Source: Diadema setosum (lineage: Eukaryota; Echinodermata; Echinoidea; Diadematoida; Diadematidae). From it: a DNA stretch of 64,000 nt. Below the pieces are notes generated by a model that saw only the letters and a program-made list of their open reading frames with translations, ran no database searches and was not told where the DNA came from. Positions 34,280 to 46,917 of the stretch are shown here, piece by piece (position 1 is the stretch's first letter; each line of letters begins with the position of its first letter). A program made the translations under genes and the position numbers. The DNA lies in the NCBI GenBank assembly GCA_033980235.1, contig CM067062.1:7772400-7836399 (forward strand). Reading direction: 5' to 3'.

Positions 34280-37200
34280 ACTTGTTTGTTGTTTGTTTGT
34301 TTGTTTGTTTTTATTTCTGCGTTCAATCAAATACAATTTGAATACAAATTTCAAAAAGTACAAAGACAAAGAATAGCAAGTGCAGTGAAATAAATCGATA
34401 ACAGTACACAAATAGATACACATAGGTGATTGCATCGAGCAATGTAGATACACAGAAACATAAAATAAGATATACAGTATTTTTCAGTAAACAACAGAGA
34501 TCATGGAATGCAGAAGACCACCATCGTATGCGATTAAGCTTGAAATGGATGGAGGCTTCATAAAATGACTATCCAACGATACAACTCTCTTGGAGGAAAG
34601 TGATCAGGTGGGTGCAGTTCAGTTGCAGGTGTGAGTGCAAGATGCAGTTGAAGGAAGAAAATAGAGATTGACTAAAAAAATGACAATCATTTACCATAAA
34701 TGTTTGTTATCTTGATTGGTTTGAAGAATATGATTGTATAAAAGATCGTTTTAGTGAAGCTTTCAAAGAATGAATACTTGAGCAGGACTTTATATTGTCC
34801 GGGAGATTATTCCAAATGTCCGGACCCGAATGTCTTTTAGAATTATGTGTCACTAATAATTTGGGATTCAAAAGATGGAAATTTCTACATATACGAGTAC
34901 GGTACGAATGGACAGAAGTACTAAACCTAAACATGTTATTAAACGATATTGGAAGTTGATCATGTATGCATTTAAACATAATTACTGCTACTTGAATACA
35001 ATGCTTATTCAAATCAAAAACCTTCAATGTTTTAAGTTCATGAAACAAAGAATCAGTATGAGCCAGAAAATGCGATCCTGCACAAATACGTATAACTTTC
35101 TTTTGTAATTTCAAAATAGAATTTATTTTGGTAGAGCCGCAAGTTCCCCGTACAACATTGCACTAACTTATATGTGGGAGAATTAAGGAATTATATCATA
35201 GAAATAAAGTTTAACGAGGAAGAAAGAACTTCAGCTTGGAAATAATCCCTATATTTTTAGAAATACACGTTGTTACATAATGCAAATGCGCATTCCAAGT
35301 CAAACTTTCATCTATATATACTCCCAGAAATTTTGAATTTGTTTTCTTTTCTAATGGGATATCATCAATGTTAATATGTATCAGCGTATATACATTATGA
35401 GAATGAAGTTTAAAATAAAAGAAATTAGTATTTTTTTTATATTCAAAGAAAGTTTATTAGACTAAAACCAATTTGATACTTTACTAATTTCAATATTTAA
35501 AGGATCATTTAAAATCTTAAGATCTTTATGAGAATAAAATATGTTGGGATCATCAGCAAATAAAACAAAAGAGAGAAGAGAGGATGTATTAATGATATCA
35601 TTGACATAAAGAAGGAATAATAGTGGGCCCAGAATTGAGCCTTGAGAAACACCATATTTAATTAAAAGGGGATCAGATTCACAACCATTCAAAGTAACAT
35701 ATTGTCTTCTATTAGTTAGATAATCTTTAAACCATAAAAGTGCTTGTCCCCGAATACCATAATGACTAAGTTTGGAGAGTAAAATAGAATGGTCAAGAGT
35801 GTCGAATGCCTTACTCAAATCACAAAATATACCTGCAACATGTTCTTTATTTGCAAAAGCACTCGTAATGTTATCATAAATTTGTGTCAATGCTAAATCA
35901 GTGGAATAATTCTTTCTGAAACCATATTGATTGGAAATAAGTAAATCATACTTATTGATAGATTTAAGAAGTCTATTATAAACCATTTTTCTAAAATTTT
36001 GAATATACTAGGCAACAAAGAAATGGGACGATAATTGCTAATTTCATGAGGATCATCTTTTTTATGAGTAGGATTGACTTTAGCTATTTTCAGCAGATTT
36101 GGAAAAATACCTTGTGATAAAGAAAGATTAAATATATGGCTTAACGGTTCTGCGAGTGGATAAACTATTTCTTTCAAAAGCGTCATACTAATTTTATAAA
36201 AACCACAAGATTTGGAACTATTTAAAGATTTGGTGATATCAATCATTTCACTGGGACTTGTTGGGTGGAAATAAATAGACTCTTGATTTTGGTCAAAAAG
36301 ATATACTGTAAAATGAGCAGAAGTATTGCTAATTTTAGTAGTAAGTTCCGGACCGATGTTAACGAAAAATGAGTTAAATGAGTTTGCATACGTTTTGAGA
36401 TCATTTATGTTCATGCCGTTTAATGTGATATCATCCGTTGGCGGAGAATCAGGCTTTTCACCTAGGACCTCTTTGATGATTTTCCATGTTGCATTGATAT
36501 TCGAAGAGACCTTTTTCATTCTATCAGAAAAAACTAATCTACGGGATAAACGAATCAATTTTGTCAATCTATTTCGATAAACTTTATGCATATTCAAATT
36601 AAATTCAGTTGGGTTACGAATATGTAACTTATAGAAAGAATCACGAGTGCTTATGGATTTCAAAATACCTTTTGTAATCCAAGGAGTTCTTGGTTTACTT
36701 CGGTTATTTTTTATTCTACATAAAGGAATATTATTTTCATAATAATTCAACAATTTATGATTAAAACACTTATATAGCAAATTAACATTATTAATACTAT
36801 AAATATCTGTCCATTCCTCTAAAAATCAATTCTGTTTCAGCAATTGTACATTACGTTTTTATTCTTTATAATACCATATTTCATCACGTAATTTGTTACG
36901 ACCCAATTTACATTCACAAATTGAGAATATTGGTAAATGATCAGAAACTTCAGAACATAATATACCCCCGTAATTATACTATTATATACATTCGAAAAAA
37001 TATTATCAATCTGAGTTGATGAGTGCGGATTTATCCTGGTGGGTTAATTGATAATCGACACAAAACCATATGAGCACATTAAATGTATACTAGGGGAATT
37101 ATTGTTATCAGACGTGGGGGAAAAATTAATATTGAAATCACCAAAAATAAGAACATGTTCACTTTCATTACCTATCTTATGGAAATATAAATCCAATTCA

Positions 37201-37650
37201 TCACAAAATAATTCACAGTTCAGATCAGGGGATCGATAAATTAAACCTATAATAACATTTTTAGAAATTGAGTTATCAATTTCAGTGAATAACGTTTCTG
37301 CATATCTTAATGTGATTTCAGAACGGATTTTAAACTGTAAACTTTGTGCAATGTAAAACGCAACACCGCCACCCCTTTTTCCTTGACGATCAGCCCTAAC
37401 TATTTTATAATTTTCTAAATTAAAGATATCTGGGGAGTTTTGATGTAACCAAGTTTCACTTATTCCAATAACAGAAAATATTCAAATATTCAAAATTTTT
37501 ATTCAAATTCCTAGAGTTTATATGAAGAAGTGAAATATTATCTTGACTATACGGTATAGTATCATTGAATTCAAGGGGTGTGTAATATTTACTGTCGCGC
37601 ATAGGCATAACGTCAGCAAGAATATCGGGAGTATTCACCTCTGACGCCAT
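34280..37650 (-). mobile_element. Decayed non-LTR retrotransposon (LINE)
   Basis: Read on the minus strand, the N-terminal part (LLHINSRNLNKNFEYL near 37500) is followed by endonuclease-like pieces (ISETWLHQNS, FGDFNIN). A reverse transcriptase follows from 36780 to 35462: NYRPISLLPSIFKILEK, NQYGFRKNYSTDLALTQ, CDLSKAFDTLDH, GVSQGSILGPLLF and the catalytic FADD. A C-terminal region runs from 35114 to 34707. The 3' end is an (AAAC)n tail at about 34281-34311. Frameshifts at about 35930 and stops in several places mark it as dead. It inserted in the WSC-CCP1 intron in the sense orientation of receptor B. Confidence 0.88.
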
Positions 37651-38338
37651 TTTGTAATACAGAAATGTAAATTACCGGAGATTTGAAAGACAACAACTGC
37701 ATAGGTGTTAATGTACATTTTGCAAGTGCATACTATTGTGCAGGTGTGTGTACAAAGTGCAAATGTGTGTGGGGTTTCAATATACAATACAAAGTTCGAT
37801 ACAATTAGACCCATCTTGGTCACAGTTGCAATAATTACTCAATTACAACAGATCACCAGGGGATAGCCGGACCACTCAGTATAAGGGTGTTGTGTTTTAA
37901 AACACGTACACAAAGAGAACTAAAAGACCGTGACACTTGCCCAGTTGAAGTTCAGTGAGACTTTCCAGTATGGGGGGGGGGGGGGGAGAGTAAAGGGGAG
38001 TGAAGGTACATTTCTTGCAACATCTGTATTGGCTATTGAATGTGAGACTTTTAACCATGCACCAACTAACACACGTATCAGTGAAAAAACTACAGTACAA
38101 ATATTAAATGGAAACCAGGGTGTTCAAATAGGAACTTAAATGTATATCGATACGTATGCGATTTTATGATGTAATCAAAAAAAATAATGGCATAACTAAA
38201 TACTTTTTATTGTGTTTGTTTAATCTGACGAAACAATACTAAATTCATCAAATTGATGGAAAATTATAACCATTACGTAAAATGTAAACATATACCTACA
38301 AAATACACATTGTTTACAGCAAAAGCAGTCAAAATTAC

Positions 38339-38623
38339 CATTAAACGCATAGCACACAGCAGATTTGAATTCCAGGTCCGCTCTATCAGCACATATCCAC
38401 TCATGAAGGTTGGTTTCTGAAGAGGATATGCTAGAAAATGACTCTGATGGGACGCACAAGCATGCGCCTCGATGTAGAACAGCTACGTCCGCAAACTGTC
38501 TTTGTCCTCGGCACATGAAGATACACTCCAGGTCGTGCTCGACGGCATGTCTGGGGAAACTCCGACTTAGAGTGTTAATCTGCGTACTTGATAGCTTCTT
38601 GTAACAGCCAAGGTAACCAGGAA
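38339..38623 (-). CDS. Receptor B exon 5: WSC domain, intact
   Basis: A 285-base exon, phase 1-1 (CCTCAG acceptor, G|GTAATT donor). It encodes VPGYLGCY, DLECIFMCRG, ADVAVLHRGACLCVPSES, then EWICADR and CYAFNG. This is the WSC pattern: GCY/GCF start, paired C-x-x-x-C, the AxxxG-x-C-x-C core, and a C-terminal hydrophobic-Asn-Gly end. WSC domains are cysteine-rich modules first known from yeast cell-wall sensors and are thought to bind glycans. This is the reference copy that exposes the deletion in receptor A. Confidence 0.88.
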
Positions 38624-39128
38624 CTGAGGGGAGAAAGACAATAATGAAGAATAATTTTCCCGATAAAGAAATATGAAATATTCTTCCAATTTGTGCACTA
38701 ATTTGATGAATATATTGTATTTCATAATCGAGTTGTTTATTCATACATTTTAAAGGCAACAGTGTTAGTAAAGCTTGGCTGGAAGAAAAAAAGGCCTCAT
38801 TTGTATTTTGGGCATAAAAATTATGTCCGAATTCATAAACCAAGAAAAAAAAAAGAAACCTCTTAATCTCAATTAGTCAGAAAAACTTGCAAAAACTCAA
38901 TTAGCCATATGTTTTATGATCCCAAACCTTAAAATCATGTGGAGGGTAAATTGCTCTTTCAGGAAATGATAAAAGAAAACAACAAAGATTGATTACTTTC
39001 ATCAATTTAGCAATGTGAGTCCTCATGTAAAGTAGGGTCCTGCGCAATTTTGTTATTTTTGTGATGCTGTGTCGACTTATCTACCAAAGGCGCAAAGAAT
39101 CTTTAAACTTTTCAACACGTTTCCTCAC

Positions 39129-39206
39129 CTCGGCATTTTAAGTGCACAGCTCTCCGAGAGAGACATTCGGTCCTTGTCCACGAGCAATTCACCATACTTC
39201 GTGAAT
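39129..39206 (-). CDS. Receptor B exon 4: SRCR domain, second half
   Basis: A 78-base exon, phase 1-1 (CACAG acceptor, G|GTGAGG donor). It encodes SRSMVNCSWTRTECLSRRAV and ends HLKCRG. The three cysteines complete the six of a group A SRCR. The donor is stronger than in receptor A. Confidence 0.85.
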
Positions 39207-39707
39207 CTGTGAGACGAATTAAAAATGCATTTCAATGATAAACGGAGAGCATAAAACTACATTTACATTGTAAAAACACTAGTTACCATTACATCTTCTT
39301 GTAATTGTAGATTTTCTCTATTTAAGAATAAAAAATGTGATAAAGCATAACGTTTGCTTATAAAGGAAAACATCGTTAACTATATCTCCGTCATGTCTTT
39401 ATTTTTGCATTGTTATGACCTCATTTGATCTAATTAATCTCATTTCACCTAATCAAACCGGATACTTCATCACATTGAATTTGTTACCCGTGATCACGAA
39501 ATCATGAAGAAATGCATTTTCAGGACACTTTCCCCTTTAAAAGATGTCTGTAATAACGAACAGCAGAAAAGGTATATATCTTGAAAGGTTCAAACTAACG
39601 GTTGCGAGTTGCACAATGACAACATAGGTAATTTACACCCAGCACTATCCTCTGTAAGATTCGCAACCTGAGATAATCGAACACAGTTGGAGAAAAGTTT
39701 CACGTAC

Positions 39708-39941
39708 GTTCGGGACAACTTTCAGCCTTGATCCAATTTCCTGCGTTTAAATAGGAATACAACTCGACGCTAGAAATCTTCTGATAGGAAGGAAAACCAA
39801 GAGCTCCACAGATCGAATCAGCAACGTTTTCTGTAAAATCATCACTGCAAACAAAGCTGTCCGTAGCAGATTGCCAAACCACAACACCCTCGAGAGGAGA
39901 CTGTTCCCCGATGAGTTTCAGATGAGGAAAAAGTTGTGTAT
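39708..39941 (-). CDS. Receptor B exon 3: SRCR domain, first half
   Basis: A 234-base exon, phase 1-1 (TATAG acceptor, C|GTACGT donor). It encodes LKLIGEQSPLEGVVVW, then FVCSDDFTENVADSICGALG and IKAESCPE: the N-terminal half of a group A SRCR domain with three cysteines. It joins in frame to the 78-base second half (the junction codon makes His). Confidence 0.87.
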
Positions 39942-40040
39942 CTATAGTGTGTCACAAAAATAACAATACTTAAAAAAAAAAGAGAGTAGTATCTCTAAGA
40001 GAAAACGTTGTTACACAACATGAATCCTACTTAATGTTAA

Positions 40041-40435
40041 AGGGACTGTAGTACTGGTTGAGGTGAGGATTCAGGTTCATAACATTTTTTTTGGTGAGAT
40101 AATGAGAAATCTCTTATGAATTGTGAAAGAGCATGTAATTTTAAGAAGGATTCAACTTTTGTTTGGCGAAAATTGGCCTTGAAATGGCTGAGATATCAAA
40201 GATAAAAAAAAAGTGATCCTAATAAAATTGACATGTCAAGACTTTTATTATGATCTCCTTATTTCACCTTGTTTTTAGATATCTAAGTCATTTCAAAAAC
40301 TGATTTTCATTAAACAATCTTTTGAATCCCCTTAAAATTACCCATTGTATTGTAAGATTTCATAGAGTGGTTTCTAAATATCTCGCAAAACGTTACAAGC
40401 TGAATCCTCACTTCAACCAGTACTGTACAGTCCCT
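40041..40435. mobile_element. MITE with TTAA flanks
   Basis: The ends AGGGACTGTAGTACTGGTTG and CAACCAGTACTGTACAGTCCCT are inverted, and TTAA directly abuts both (40037-40040 and 40436-40439). A TTAA duplication is typical of piggyBac or Kolobok-type elements. The internal sequence has no ORF. It lies between the CUB-like and SRCR exons of receptor B. Confidence 0.8.
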
Positions 40436-40752
40436 TTAATGCAAGAAATAAAGAATGCAACAGTTACATTTTAACCTTTGTAGTAATTTATTTCTGCACT
40501 CTGCCGAGTATCAGTGTTTAAGGTGTTTTTAATGGATGTTTTGCGTTTATTTTTTTTTTCTTCAATATTCTATCGAACATGAACATGGCAGGGTAGCCAT
40601 CATTTAACGGCCATCATACTGCACTGTTCTATTTGAAATCAAATCATTTGGTATAGATCATGATGGTGCCTGTAATAACAAAATGACACGTTTATTCATG
40701 ACAGAAATGACAATTTGATTGTTTATCACCCATAAAGAATGGAACAAGTTAC

Positions 40753-41077
40753 CTTTTAAACACGTTGCGGTGATGTCGACTCTCACGGGATATATATATC
40801 TCCGGGTCGGATATATATAGTCTAAGTCTCAACTTGTGGCCAAGTGAAAAGATAGGTGGAGATATGCTGAAATTTTCAAGTTCAATCTCACTCTTAATGG
40901 TAGAAATCTCATCCTCTGTGGTAACCTTTATGTACTGATTGTTGATAGATTGCAGCCATAGAACCATCCTTTGACCCTTAGGTGCTTGTATTTCCCACCT
41001 GTCGGCAACTACCCGTATCACGCTGTCTGCCTGGATCGCAAGGGTAGTGTAACCCATCGAACAGTCGAGAGTTTGAC
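40753..41077 (-). CDS. Receptor B exon 2: CUB-like domain with broken frame at its 3' end
   Basis: The acceptor TTCAG leads into QTLDCS, then VVADRWEIQAPKGQRMVLWL and SLGHKLRLRLYISDPEIYI, collinear with receptor A exon 2. Up to the canonical donor (AAAAG|GTAACT) the exon is 325 bases. This is not a multiple of three and would shift the frame into the SRCR exon. The cause is a two-base shortfall near 40788, just after an (AT)5 run. A second donor, C|GTGAGA, ending the exon at 40787 gives 291 bases and restores phase 1, at the cost of about 12 residues including the C-terminal cysteine. Confidence 0.65.
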
Positions 41078-42363
41078 CTGAAATCAGTGGCGAACATCAG
41101 TGAAATAGATATAAACACATAAGTACCTTCAATATTTAACATAATTTATCATATTTTTTTTCCAGTAGCGTGCCAAAAGAGGGTAGGCCTATACGTTTTG
41201 GAAGATTTATTCTGTATAGAACGCAGCATGGTGCTTCGAGAGAGACAGGCTGCAGTTTCCAGTGTTTCACAAGCACGTGCATTCCTCATGATATTATGTA
41301 ACGTAGTTCAAAAAATGAAATTCAAGTTTATTCCGTTTTTCGACAGTAAAAAAAAATATAGCATAACATACATCACTCTTTCTTCAGTGATAGAAATCGT
41401 ATCAAGAAAACAAAGTGAGTTTAACAGAGTAAAACAGTACTTGTATACTTATACAGTAAAGACACAGTACAATGCCTGAAGTAAATTGAAATAAAGTGAA
41501 ATATCAACGTACATAAGGCAAAAAACGGAGGGACCCACTGAAAAAACAAAGCTTGTAGAGTGTGGGCCCCTCGGTAGAGAAAGAATCAGTGAAAATATTG
41601 GTAGCAATCGGCATCAGAACAGCAACAAAAATGTATGAAGCAACAACAGCGAAAGTAATCATAACAAAAACAAAAAATAAAAATAAAAATTTAAAGACAT
41701 TGACAAAATAGAAATGGAGATGGAAGCCCACAAAGACTCAGACAACGAGTGTCTGGGTGGGCGTCCAAACTGAAAGCAAAAGACATGTATACAGAAAATG
41801 TGGGGCAGAAAATATTGAAGGAAAAAGAAGCAAATAACAAATAAACAAATAACAAAAAATAGTTGAATGGACACCTAACATTGTTTTCCCTTTCAAACCA
41901 TGCATCTTTCTTGTCTGACTCATGCTTCAGAGCGGGTATTTTAAAAGTGGTTTACCTAAAAGGCACCCGTTATTAGGATTCCTTTCGTTGAACTTGCGCG
42001 GATTTTCAACAACTAGAACAGAATATCTAGACAAATGTGTAACCCTCCTTACACATGATTAATCTGCGAACTTAACAACCGCTTGTTCAGCATCGGGTCA
42101 TTTGGTGGCATTGTTATCTCTCTGATGAATTTTCCCAATTTGCGCGTGAAATTGTATGTCTATAATAATGCGTGAAGCTAAAAATTATCAAACTTCCCCT
42201 ATGTCAGCACTGCAATTAATACCAATACCATTAAAAAGGGGAAAATAAGTCATCGTTTTCCGTCTGAAAGGAAATGGGAAAAATACGTATATGCGCATAT
42301 TTTTTTAAGGATAATTGTTGGGGGTTCAAAAATAACCATCAAAGAAAATATAAAAGTACTTAC

Positions 42364-42448
42364 CTATCACGTCCGATGAAACTTTGGGAGGCAACGAGAA
42401 TCCTATCACCATTGTCATTAATGTCCACTTGGCTAAACTGAGAGCCAT
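42364..42448 (-). CDS. Receptor B exon 1: signal peptide
   Basis: The exon encodes MALSLAKW then a hydrophobic stretch (TLMTMVIGFSLP) and ends at G|GTAAGT, phase 1. I chose the ATG at 42448 because MALSLAKW aligns with MASSLNNW of receptor A. An in-frame ATG five codons upstream (42463, MKNEV) is an alternative start. The phase fits the next exon exactly (a shared G makes Gly, then QTLDCS). Confidence 0.75.
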
Positions 42449-42510
42449 GACTTCATTCTTCATGTTTGCTATTCAGAGTCAAACTCTACCATTAAGCACA
42501 AATATGATCT

Positions 42511-42523
42511 ATTGGCGTGGAAT
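42511..42523 (-). promoter_or_regulatory. Shared upstream motif of receptor B
   Basis: On the minus strand ATTCCACGCCAAT lies 63 bases before the chosen ATG. It is identical to the 13-mer upstream of receptor A. It carries a CCAAT core. Its conservation between paralogues whose flanks have diverged suggests function, but a leftover of shared ancestry is also possible. Confidence 0.4.
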
Positions 42524-45500
42524 AAACAACCTTTCTCCTCAAGCAGAATTTTCTAACCCAATATCTGTACTAAACAAGATGGCGTCTTTGTTCAGACTAC
42601 AACTTGTCGCATCAATGACTATACAACGCAATAATTAGACTGTGTCTCCCGCTCGCGCCCCTGCGCACGACAGTGCGCATTAAAGTGTCGACACTCAAGA
42701 TATAGATCAAGTGACATGGTACAATAACAAATCATTGAAGTGTACTGATACAAAAGAAACTATAGCCAACCAAGCATTACAACAATTAAAAGTGATTTTG
42801 TCACTTTGTTGTACACATTATTGGGAGGGGTTTTGAGAAGGGGATTTGTAGACGTGTTGATTATGAAAACGTGCGAAAAAGGGACTTACTTTTTTGTTTT
42901 TGATGACCAGGTTTGATGGGATGAATTTTCAGAACGAAGCAGAAAATCAAGTTCTTTTCAAGATCGACTTGAAATTGAAGCTATATGATTATAACAAAAT
43001 ACGAGGTATCCATTATAGCAAAATAACAAACGTTCATCACTTCGTAAAATCAAAATTGAAGTGTCCTACCGACATTTTTGTCCTTTAAAGAAATGTAAAC
43101 GATTTTCCATATTAGAGCCTAAAAACATGTACAATATTGTTACTGTCTTGATACAGGACCCTTCAATTGCAGTCATTTCTAGAATCTATTTAAAAACAAA
43201 TGTCTTATGTTTCATTATGAAACCGCAATGATAATAATCTTCAAGTCACGGATACAAGTCCCTGCATAGATACTCTTGTCAGTGCCATCATCCCTCTTAG
43301 AGTCTTTTCGAGTGTTATCATATACCCACCATTGTATTCGTTTTTCACCACTTAAGTTAATTTCCCTATAGAGGAAGTAAGTAGTGTTTGACCCGTGGAG
43401 GATAGAACGTGCGATTTTTTGATAGGATCACATCAACATTTCTAGACGAAAAGACCAACAAAAATGGCAGTATTAACAAGGGGAAGATCTCAGAGCTACC
43501 AAGTCTCACGCATTCTGCGTGAGACTCAAGCATTTAGGGCCTGTCTCACGATCTCACGCAGGGCACCCATTTTTCTCACGCATTGGGTGAAGTCTGCAAT
43601 ATGTGCCAAAAATAAGGAGCATAGCTCAAAGGATTCAAGTGATAGTTGCAATTTGAAGGTATATTTTCCTTTTGTCTTTCAAAATTAGTAAAAGATAGTC
43701 ACTTAAGTATGCCCCAGATCGCATCATTAAGAGACTTCAAAAAAGCTCCCTACCATGGGAGGGGTGACACCTTCCTCGTTCGCGCGCGCATGCGCGCGAG
43801 CGCCGAAACGCCGAGTCGTGAAAATCTCACTCATAAAAGTTTTTTGAACTTGGCATCTCTCAGATCTGTACTTCGTCTTTTACAAACTACACCTTTTCCA
43901 ACAGCAAATAATGTTTTGATTATCAAGATAGTGCAATCATGACATCAATAAGATGTTATGGGGGGGGGGAATGGTATGTGAGCAATTTGTGAATTAAATA
44001 CTAATTATGAAACATTGGCATGATCGGTGAGAAACAGTGGCAGCATTCAGAATAAAAGTAATGATTTGGCTAGTTTTGGTATCTATTATGCTGTGAAAGT
44101 CACACTGAGAAGTTTTCTCTTGTACCTGGACAGGGTTTCTTCTCAAGCTACTGATTATAATAAAGGAATCTAGTGCTGAGTTGTTGTTATGTCAAACACA
44201 TTACTTTTTGTTATCATATTTATTTTGTTTTTACTTGACCGGGCTCTGATATGAGTAATTTCTACAATGTTCGTAGGAAAAGTCAAACCATGTAACGACA
44301 TTACGAGTTTTGAAGTCTGACCAATGATTCTCCCCGTGGGGGCGCTGTGGCATAGTGGATGGAAGCGCTGTGGCATAGTGGATAAGACTCTCGACTCCCG
44401 ATCGGAGGACCCGAGTTCGAGTCCCGCCCAGTGCTTGAGTCCTTGGACTAGATGTTTTACCCACCACGTCCCTCTCGACCCAGGTGTATAAATGGGTACC
44501 TGGCAACGCTGGGGTAATAATCATGACAGGGCCCTCTGGTAGAGCAGTGGCAACACTGAAGAGGCTACCCTGGGTAAATAAGACCCTCCCCTCTTTTCTA
44601 TGAAAACATTCCGGTATATGCATTGTTTCACAGCGTCCGGGAAAAATACTTCTTGAAGGGATGAGTAACTATGATCACAATCTATCGAAACTGAAACGGT
44701 AATCTAACCCGTAATTTGGCTGTATAAATAGTATAGCCCGTGATTTCAGACACGTTTTCTCATAGTTTACATAATGTGTTTTCTTCATGGTCTTACTGTA
44801 TGTATGTATATATATATAATAAATAGAAATACAGTGTGATGATGCTGATATTCCTACCGCACGCCTCTGTCATCTTAAGTGAAATTATAGTTGAGACAAT
44901 GTAGATAACAGAAGATGTCGCATGAAACCGGCAGAGTTGTGAAGCTTTCGACCGTGGTCTTCCTCAGCTTTAATGTCTGTTTGTGAAACGAAATATATGT
45001 TTTTGAGCATAACAAATCTGAAGTCATAAACACAATATATTGAATATAAGTTGAGCATGAGTTAATAGTTACATGACATACTTGGCAATATTTTTTGGCA
45101 CTTTGCAACACATTCAACAATGTATAACTGGAAATGAGTGTATAGTGAGTATATATAGCATACAGCCATATCATACAATAAAAATTATCAAACATATATC
45201 ATAAATAAACTAAATAATATGATTACCTGCTAAGCAGACGTTTGCGTTGCCTGGATGTCTTGTGGATGTCTTGTGGCTGTCTTGTGGCGGGATGTGAGTG
45301 ATCATGTGATATTGGGGGAAGGTTTGTGTGCGGTGGTGCATGTCAGGCAGGAGTGGGGTAGTGTAAAGAATTAAGTTCAGTGTTACAAGTGTGTCAGTCG
45401 TGTCAGTGCAGATAAAGAATTGTTAACATACGTCAGTGACGAGTCGAGGATATGTGCACTTTTTGTCAAGAAGTAACATTTTGTGAAATAAGGTTGTATG

Positions 45501-46123
45501 CATGCGACATCATACTCTAGTAGTCTTCTCATCTAGCAGTGACTGTGAAGGTACTTTAAAAATTCATAACTTTTGTTAGTATGCTTTTCCGTCCTTGTTG
45601 CAGTAAAATGTTAAACCTACGTGTTGGGCTTTCCATCTTTTCCATGCCTACCGTTATGTAAGGTAGACTTGGTAGCAAAACAAAGTGTGGAACAAAAACT
45701 CAAAAGAAAACACTGCTATAGGTGCATTACATTGTGTACATAAACTGGAAAAGGAACCGGGGTCTAAACGGCTGATGCATTTCGCCACTATAAATGCATT
45801 TTCTTTTCGTAAGGTCAATAAAGGAACGCGCGAGTATAGTACTACTGCCAAATTGGAACAATTAGCTCAATTATTGACGTCATTACTAATAAGCACTGAT
45901 TTCATGATTTCATCCAATAAAGTCGTTAATATCAAATTTTTCGATCTAGTCATCTTAAACAGTCGAGGTCACAATGTATTGACTTGTACCGTATGCATGG
46001 TATGCCCATGAATTATTTTCCGCAGGGAATTCGTGTCATATACTTCAACATTAGCAACAACACTTTTATGCATATCTAGATTTGTGTTCATGTTCTCGAA
46101 ATAATTCTGATATTTGGGTACAG
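42524..46123. other. Divergent intergenic region between receptors B and C
   Basis: About 3.6 kb separates the two head-to-head genes. I searched the plus strand for a signal peptide or CUB-like exon of receptor C and found none. There is a GC-richer patch at 42640-42700 (CCCGCTCGCGCCCCTGCGC) just upstream of receptor B. A repeat with TCTCACGCATTCTGCGTGAGA lies at 43503-43523, and a GCGCGCGCATGCGCGCG run at 43783-43799. Confidence 0.45.
44341..44625 (+). mobile_element. tRNA-derived SINE with duplicated head
   Basis: The start GCGCTGTGGCATAGTGGAT occurs twice in tandem (44341 and 44364). It is followed by a B box (GAGTTCGAGTCCCGCC, about 44410) and a body with GTGTATAAATGGGTACCTGG near 44482. 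There is no coding capacity. It lies between receptors B and C. Confidence 0.8.
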
Positions 46124-46351
46124 AAAGTATGCCTGCTGTGAAACTCATCGCTGAAAGTTCTCCTCTTAAAGGCTTCGTGGTTTCGGGATCAGTTACACAA
46201 AGCTATGTCTGCGGTGACGGATTTACTGAAAAGTTTGCTGAGGCGGTCTGTCGGGAGCTTGGTTTTCCGACATTTCAAAAGATTGCCAAAATCAGCTTGC
46301 CCCAATATTTTACGGCAACAAACTGGACATTGGTTGAGAGTTGTCCACAAT
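46124..46351 (+). CDS. Receptor C: SRCR domain, first half
   Basis: A 228-base exon, phase 1-1 (GGTACAG acceptor, T|GTAAGT donor). It encodes PAVKLIAESSPLKGFVV, YVCGDGFTEKFAEAVCRELG and WTLVESCPQ. This is the same group A SRCR half as in receptors A and B, but on the opposite strand. No upstream exon of this gene was recognised, so its 5' end may be missing, diverged or further away. The next exon is 14.4 kb downstream. Confidence 0.85.
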
Positions 46352-46917
46352 GTAAGTAAACTCGTTTTCTCTTCCTGATTGTGTAGTGTAGAAAATGGCT
46401 ATGGATATAGGTTCTGATGGGGATTGTTTTACTTCTTCAATTGATTTGTTTGATTACCCATATGCATGGCTTACATGAGAATCTTCTATGTGTCCTTGTA
46501 TTGCGACTATACTGCTCTGCCTTGAATATTTTTTATTACCCATATAAGACTTATATTCTCATATGCATGCATACATACAAATACTGCATAATAAAGTAGA
46601 ATGTTTCACTTCCCGGTATGACACAAGCCATCTTCAATTGAATCAATCAGAATCTAATGGAACTGTGCTTGATTATTGAAAGGAAAACTGCCGCTCACTT
46701 AGAACTCATCAATAAGTGATGGTGCAGATACTGCCAGGAGCCTGGGAATACAAAGGGACAAAAGTGGACAGCATACAGTTTCTTAGTCTGAAGAGTGCAG
46801 AGATGTTGTTTCGAAAACCCGGACTCGAATGTATACAAATTCCTGTGGAAACGAAAGTCTCAGCACATTGATAGCATTTGGTTTAATAGGGGCTTGTAAA
46901 AACAACAAGAGTCATTC

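Larger units (their letters stand above)
25801..42448 (-). other. Receptor B gene span, complete in window
   Basis: Gene-level entry. Twelve exons give a type I membrane protein of about 1266 residues if the shorter CUB-like exon is used. The order is signal peptide, CUB-like, SRCR (two exons), WSC, CCP x4, stalk, TM, then a single large tail exon. Junction phases agree throughout (all 1-1 in the ectodomain; TM exon 1 to 0; tail 0) except at the CUB-like exon, where the canonical donor leaves the frame broken. The ectodomain suggests glycan or microbial pattern binding at the cell surface. The tail suggests tyrosine kinase signalling. It is the tandem paralogue of receptor A and is divergent from receptor C. 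Confidence 0.83.

Noticed and set aside
42894..43088. Possible CUB-like exon of receptor C
   Set aside because: It lacks the DCS start and the DRWEI and LWLQS blocks, and the phase 1 frame after its possible acceptor hits a stop.
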